A stretch of 64,000 nucleotides of DNA. Origin: Strongyloides papillosus (lineage: Eukaryota; Nematoda; Chromadorea; Rhabditida; Strongyloididae). The notes beneath the pieces are model-generated. The model had not been told where the DNA came from, searched no databases, and worked only from the letters and a program-made list of their open reading frames with translations. The stretch spans positions 1,116,001-1,180,000 of the forward strand of contig SRSI01000046.1 of the NCBI GenBank assembly GCA_005656395.1, read 5' to 3'. Positions 59,931 through 64,000 of the stretch are shown piece by piece. Positions within the stretch are counted from its first letter, which is position 1, and every line of letters starts with the position of its first letter. A program made the translations under genes and the position numbers.

Positions 59931-60778
59931 TGATCCGGGAATTATGTTACACATCAATTTTTTTGAGCCCAATTATACCATTTTGTTTAGTGGGATATTT
60001 CATAGCTCCCTCCAAATTATTATAGCATTTTTTGGAGCATTTGCTTGGATTTTAGCATTTTAGTATCTTCCACTATCTGGAAAGTGGGATCATTAATATA
60101 TGAAAATATATACCTTTATGCAGGTTTAGCAATTATTGTACAGGAAGTATTTAGAATATTATTTTATTATGTAATACGTTACGGTGAAAAGACATTAGTG
60201 AAATTGGAATCTCGGTCAAATATTCAAGTATCGGGATCCTCATCAATGGATAGAGATATTAATGATGTCTCTGCTGCTGCTGGATTTGGTATGGGAATAA
60301 TATCTCAAGCTTTGTTAACAGTTAACAATTTTGTACATGATTCTAAACATGGGACACCAGGAATTGCAAAATTTATCTCAACAATTCACCAACCCGGTGC
60401 TGAGTCATATGTTCCAAAAGATTTGTTAATTAGTGGTTTAGGAGTCTTGCTTCCGTGTATTAATTTAGCATATAATTTAGGATGGACAATGGTAACCTGG
60501 AGATCTCTTCATACGATGGACAATCAACAATTTTCTTTTAAGAATTTATTAAAATGTTATGGTGTGTATGCATCTATATTTACACACTTTTTGGTTGCTT
60601 CTATTGCCACTTTATTAGCATCATTGTAAATCCGTTGATCTCTTATTTTTTAATAACTTCACTTTCATATTTTTTAATAGTATATGTTAATATATTTGGA
60701 AAAAAATTGTTTCGTTATTTTAACATTTCTGTCTGGAAAACCGAATTATGGAAAATTTATAATATGATTAAAAAATAA
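59931..60778 (+). pseudogene. APH-1 (gamma-secretase subunit) pseudogene
   Basis: APH-1 is the seven-helix scaffold subunit of gamma-secretase. The N-terminal helix reads CYTSIFLSPIIPFCLVGYFIA in one frame, the next (IIIAFFGAFAWILAF) in a second frame that ends in a TAG near 60060, and the core continues in the frame from 60045: IVQEVFRILFYYVIRYGEKTL, then AAAGFGMGIISQALLTVNNFVHD, both strongly APH-1-like, and FTHFLVASIA. A last frame change near 60615 leads to SIIVNPLISYFLITSLSYFL and a stop at 60778. At least three breaks are visible. The central ~190-codon frame is open, so a truncated product is conceivable, but helices 1-2 and the last helices would be lost or altered. Confidence 0.75.
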
Positions 60779-61330
60779 ATTAATTTTCACCAAATATTTA
60801 TTATTCATTTAAAATTGCTCTAAAAGTATTGATATATAAACTTTAAGTTGGATTAATAAAATATGAGACATTAGTTTCAAATTAGATACGTATTCTTGTG
60901 ACACTACATAGCAATCGGTTATCTTTTTTACACTTAACGAAAATATACAATATAAGAAAATTTATTTCGATGTTATTTAATTAAAGAGATGCTTGTTCCA
61001 ATAATAGTGATAAATTTCCTTTACGTAGGGCCATAGAAAGGATTGAAAAACGTCGTAAAGAGTGTTTTCTGAGATTGGAAAAGAACATCTTATTAACATT
61101 TTTTATATCAAAAAGTAACAATTGCGAAATATAACAAAGAAATTCTCCCGCTCTTTAATCTTCAGTCGTCTTTTAACCAAATTAATAGAGATAAAAGTAC
61201 AAAAAATACTATAGTGATATCTTCTGCAACTAAGACACAAGAGAGAGTGAGTTTAGTTTTAATTAGTGTTCATTTTATTTTTTCTTAGAGGTGTCTCACG
61301 TATTTTTTACACAATTTGTTTGCACAAAAA
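60779..61330. other. Intergenic, promoter side of the F-box-like gene
   Basis: No open frame. A TTTCTTAG at 61281-61288, about 40 bp before the start codon, is a possible trans- or cis-splice acceptor. Confidence 0.35.
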
Positions 61331-62938
61331 ATGGAAAATTCAGGGGACTTTCTTACAATAGTTGATCAAAATCATGTGCTTCGTAAAATATTGAGTTTAA
61401 TTTCTGTTGAAGATTGCTATAATTTGAGTATCACGTGCAAGTATTTATATGGTAAAATGGAAACTCTAAAATGCAACAAGTCTATCACTTCTTGTAACAA
61501 CGAATTTACGTTAAACGCTCAACTCTCACGAGGCTACAATTTTTGGCAAACAACAAAAACTGGTGAAACCTTTTCGCACCATAATTTTTTCAAAACTTGC
61601 CATTTTATACTCGATGGTGATAGCTATTTATTTTCAACAGAAGATCATAAGAGAATTGGAAATGAAATGGATCAAATATTGAGTGGAAGTAGTGATTTCA
61701 ATGAACTGGAAATTGAATTCTCCTTATCCAATTGTTTTGGTGAGCAAATTTATGATATGATTAGTCAAGTAAATAATCCAAGAATTGCTAAAATCATTTT
61801 CTGCTTTAATGAAGATACAACAGTCACAAATCTTGGAGATGTATTTAAAAGTGTTTTTGGCAGATTTAAGAAAATTAAGGAAATTGTCCTCGACATTTGT
61901 GATGAGTCACACCTACCTTATATCAAAGTCCTTGGTGATTGTATAACTAATTTCAAAGCCAAGACCAAAGTATCTATTTGTTTTGATAGAAGTGTTAGAG
62001 AAAGTTTTTACAATGAGATTAAGGATTATTTGGAGTATATGATGGCAAGGAAAATTCGATTTTCCTTACATGAAAAGTCATTTACACTACGAAACTACAT
62101 GTTGGGGGTATTCGGTTCCATGGAATTAAGATCATTACTTTTTATAACCAAATTAAGTATCCATGTTTGTTTGAATATGTTCCTTGAAAGGTATTCAAAT
62201 TTTCTTAGCAAAATGAAAAATTTGGAATATTTGGATATTTATTTTTATAGTATTAAAAATGATTGGGATTATATATATGGTCGGCATCAGGAGGTATATA
62301 ATATGGTAATGCGTTATGGTGTTAAAAAGTGTTGGACTGATATATGTAGTCGGAATGATCCGAGGTATGTAACAGCAAACTTTTCAAGCATGAAATCTCT
62401 TAAAAAGTTAAAGGCATTGTCCTTTAATTATTTACCATTGGGAGAATTGGATTTTGTGAGTCGTTCAACAATTAACTTTACAATGTGGAGTTTTCTAGAG
62501 AGCACTTCAAGTAGCGTAAAGAGTTTGAGATTATCTGGTTTCAATACGATTGATAGAATAACATGTTTCGAAATAAATAAATTATTTCCCTTTTTGAGAA
62601 CTTTGGAATTATCAAATATAAGGATTATAGAAGATGAATGTTTGCGGGAATTTAAAAATTTGGAATTTTTTATTACAGATCAAGTAAATATCCCTTTTAT
62701 TCCAAAAAATATAGAGGCATGTATGGTCATGAAGAGTAGAAATTTCTCTGAGAATCAAATAAATAAGAAATCTTCTGTTGTAGATCGTAAATACTCAATT
62801 ATCAAGGAACATTTTAGTAAAGAATACTTATACGGTGATTTTGGAGATTGCAGTATTTTCTTCAACAAGTTTAGCAGCGCCAGAGGTGTTATTCATAATT
62901 TTCGTGGACTAAGATCATATTATTGTTCCAATCGTTAA
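61331..62938 (+). CDS. F-box-like protein with leucine-rich C-terminal region
   Basis: Single exon of 535 residues from the first ATG (61331). Residues about 5-45 (FLTIVDQNHVLRKILSLISVEDCYNLSITCKYLYGKM) fit an F-box: hydrophobic first helix, then a stretch ending in C..L...C..LY. F-box proteins bind SKP1 and select substrates for SCF ubiquitin ligases. The rest lacks strict repeats but has regularly spaced Leu/Ile patterns (LKKLKALSFNYLPLGELDF, VKSLRLSGFNTIDRI, LRTLELSNIRIIEDE, FKNLEFFI) that look like degenerate leucine-rich repeats in the last third, suggesting an FBXL-like substrate domain. Frame is intact, unlike the five genes to its left. Such proteins are numerous and fast-evolving in nematodes; no one-to-one name is offered. 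Confidence 0.6.
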   Translation: MENSGDFLTIVDQNHVLRKILSLISVEDCYNLSITCKYLYGKMETLKCNKSITSCNNEFTLNAQLSRGYNFWQTTKTGETFSHHNFFKTCHFILDGDSYLFSTEDHKRIGNEMDQILSGSSDFNELEIEFSLSNCFGEQIYDMISQVNNPRIAKIIFCFNEDTTVTNLGDVFKSVFGRFKKIKEIVLDICDESHLPYIKVLGDCITNFKAKTKVSICFDRSVRESFYNEIKDYLEYMMARKIRFSLHEKSFTLRNYMLGVFGSMELRSLLFITKLSIHVCLNMFLERYSNFLSKMKNLEYLDIYFYSIKNDWDYIYGRHQEVYNMVMRYGVKKCWTDICSRNDPRYVTANFSSMKSLKKLKALSFNYLPLGELDFVSRSTINFTMWSFLESTSSSVKSLRLSGFNTIDRITCFEINKLFPFLRTLELSNIRIIEDECLREFKNLEFFITDQVNIPFIPKNIEACMVMKSRNFSENQINKKSSVVDRKYSIIKEHFSKEYLYGDFGDCSIFFNKFSSARGVIHNFRGLRSYYCSNR

Positions 62939-63583
62939 TGTAATATTTAAAATTTTATTTGTTGTAGTAATTTTAGTATCCATAGATTTTTTAAGATTAG
63001 AAAAATAAAATTATTTATGGTAATATATCCTTTCAATATGGATTCATTCAAGAGGTTTTAACAAAATATATTTTATACCTTGAAATTTAATTTTAAAAGC
63101 AGAAAAAATATTTCTGAAAGTTTATACCTTGTTTTAATTATTATAAAATAAATTTTTGATTACTTTATAATGTAGCATAACGGAAAGATTCAATTTTCAA
63201 CAAAAGCTTTTCTGTTAGATAATATAGACATTATTTAACAAATAGATGAGGTTCTATTTATATTTGTACATAGATACATAACACATATGGGCCAAAGTTT
63301 TTTTTTGATTCTTAAGACATTGTTTTAAAAAGAAAGAGGAAATGAATTTTTAACAATTTCAAAAAAGCTGAAAAATAATATGGATATTTAAAGATAACTT
63401 TATTACATTAACTATTAGAATAAGAAACATTTCTAGCAATTTAAATTTTAAAATAATTTTAAAAATATCTTTTATGAAAAATAATCTTTGAATTATTATA
63501 GAAATGAAGAAATTTAAAAGAAATAAAAAATATTTTAAAACTTCTTTAAAAGATTCGTTTCTTTAAAGGTTGGTAATTTGCTT
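62939..63583. other. Intergenic between convergent genes
   Basis: A+T-rich, should contain the 3' UTRs of the F-box-like gene and of the gene at the right edge. Nothing else recognised. Confidence 0.35.
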
Positions 63584-64000
63584 TTAAAAATCATCAGGCT
63601 TACATGCCATACTAACTCTTCTATTAGGTATTATTTGATATTTGGAAACAAAGCAACTTTCTTCTGCTATTTCGAAAATTTCATCAGGCATTTTAGGACA
63701 AACATTTTTTATTGGTTGAGGAACAGACAAAGTAGCTTTTTTCTCCGTTACGGGTTTAAGATTGTCATTCTCATTTTCACATCTAGATTTCTCATTCTTT
63801 TTTTCGTGACTAATTTTATCATTATTTCGTTTTTGTAATTTACTTAAAATTTTAGGTACTAAAATAAAAAAAACATATAATTAAAATAAAAAAATATTAC
63901 ACTTTATGGTTTTCTTTTTGTCATTTGCCGGTGAATTTGAAGATCCTTTGACCATCTTTCTATTTCTCAAGAAAAGTTTAAACAATTCATCGAATTCTCC
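63584..64000 (-). CDS. Unrecognised Lys/Glu-rich protein, C-terminal part (5' end beyond window)
   Basis: Two exons in frame: 64000-63901 and 63858-63584, joined in phase 1 across a 42-bp intron (AAGT then GTAATATT; acceptor TTTTAG). The encoded part begins GEFDELFKLFLRNRKMVKG, continues basic (SPANDKKKTIK, SKLQKRNNDKISHEKK) and ends VSKYQIIPNRRVSMACKPDDF. It looks disordered and charged apart from the last ~40 residues. The plus-strand open frame over the same place is a shadow. Family not recognised. Confidence 0.55.

Noticed and set aside
48007..60778. Alternative idea that the broken genes use programmed frameshifting or stop recoding
   Set aside because: Breaks are numerous, differ in type, lack slippery-site or SECIS-like context that I can see, and hit unrelated genes; decay or assembly error is simpler.
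63578..63838. Plus-strand 86-codon frame near the right edge
   Set aside because: Antisense to the minus-strand exon that splices in frame with 64000-63901.

Overview
The window is nuclear DNA of an animal, almost certainly a nematode. It is very A+T-rich (roughly three quarters by eye). Most introns are tiny (about 37-51 bp) with T-rich AG acceptors. The recognisable genes fit a nematode: an UNC-61/SEPT6-type septin, a free katanin con80 protein, APH-1, TAT-5, MED21 and an SLC6 transporter. The composition resembles Strongyloididae, but the species cannot be fixed from sequence alone.

Layout. 1-6764: the 3' part of an unrecognised six-exon minus-strand gene with two introns of about 2 kb. 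7990-9997: an SLC6 neurotransmitter-type transporter. 12048-14260: a septin. 14815-16366: a carboxylesterase/cholinesterase-fold protein that has lost its catalytic residues. 18430-19763: RNA polymerase I subunit A49. 20702-21277: a katanin con80-like protein. 21607-22396: a dead proteasome alpha gene. 23179-24597: a long foldback transposable element. 25006-27300: two convergent, diverged genes with a possible RPA32-like layout, each with a frameshift. 28340-34640: a ~178-bp tandem repeat split by a complete 5.67-kb Ty3/gypsy LTR retrotransposon (28698-34364) with same-length, apparently identical LTRs and a CATA target duplication. 35334-37008: a second foldback element. 38325-47576: tRNA-Val, ECI2, tRNA-His, an hnRNP U-like SAP/SPRY/P-loop gene, MED21 and tRNA-Lys.

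48007-60778 is a run of broken genes: a secreted Q/N-rich protein, an ethanolaminephosphotransferase (EPT1/SELENOI family), an MBLAC1-like metallo-beta-lactamase, a TAT-5/ATP9-type P4-ATPase and APH-1. All carry stops or frameshifts, and several keep their introns. The last part holds an intact F-box-like gene (61331-62938) and the 3' end of an unrecognised minus-strand gene at the right edge.

There is no operon-like functional grouping. The genes are unrelated housekeeping or membrane functions scattered among repeats. The most unusual aspects are the density of decayed copies of normally essential genes, the catalytically dead esterase, AT-hook motifs inside the retrotransposon polyprotein, and a foldback element whose arms are built of ~21-bp units.
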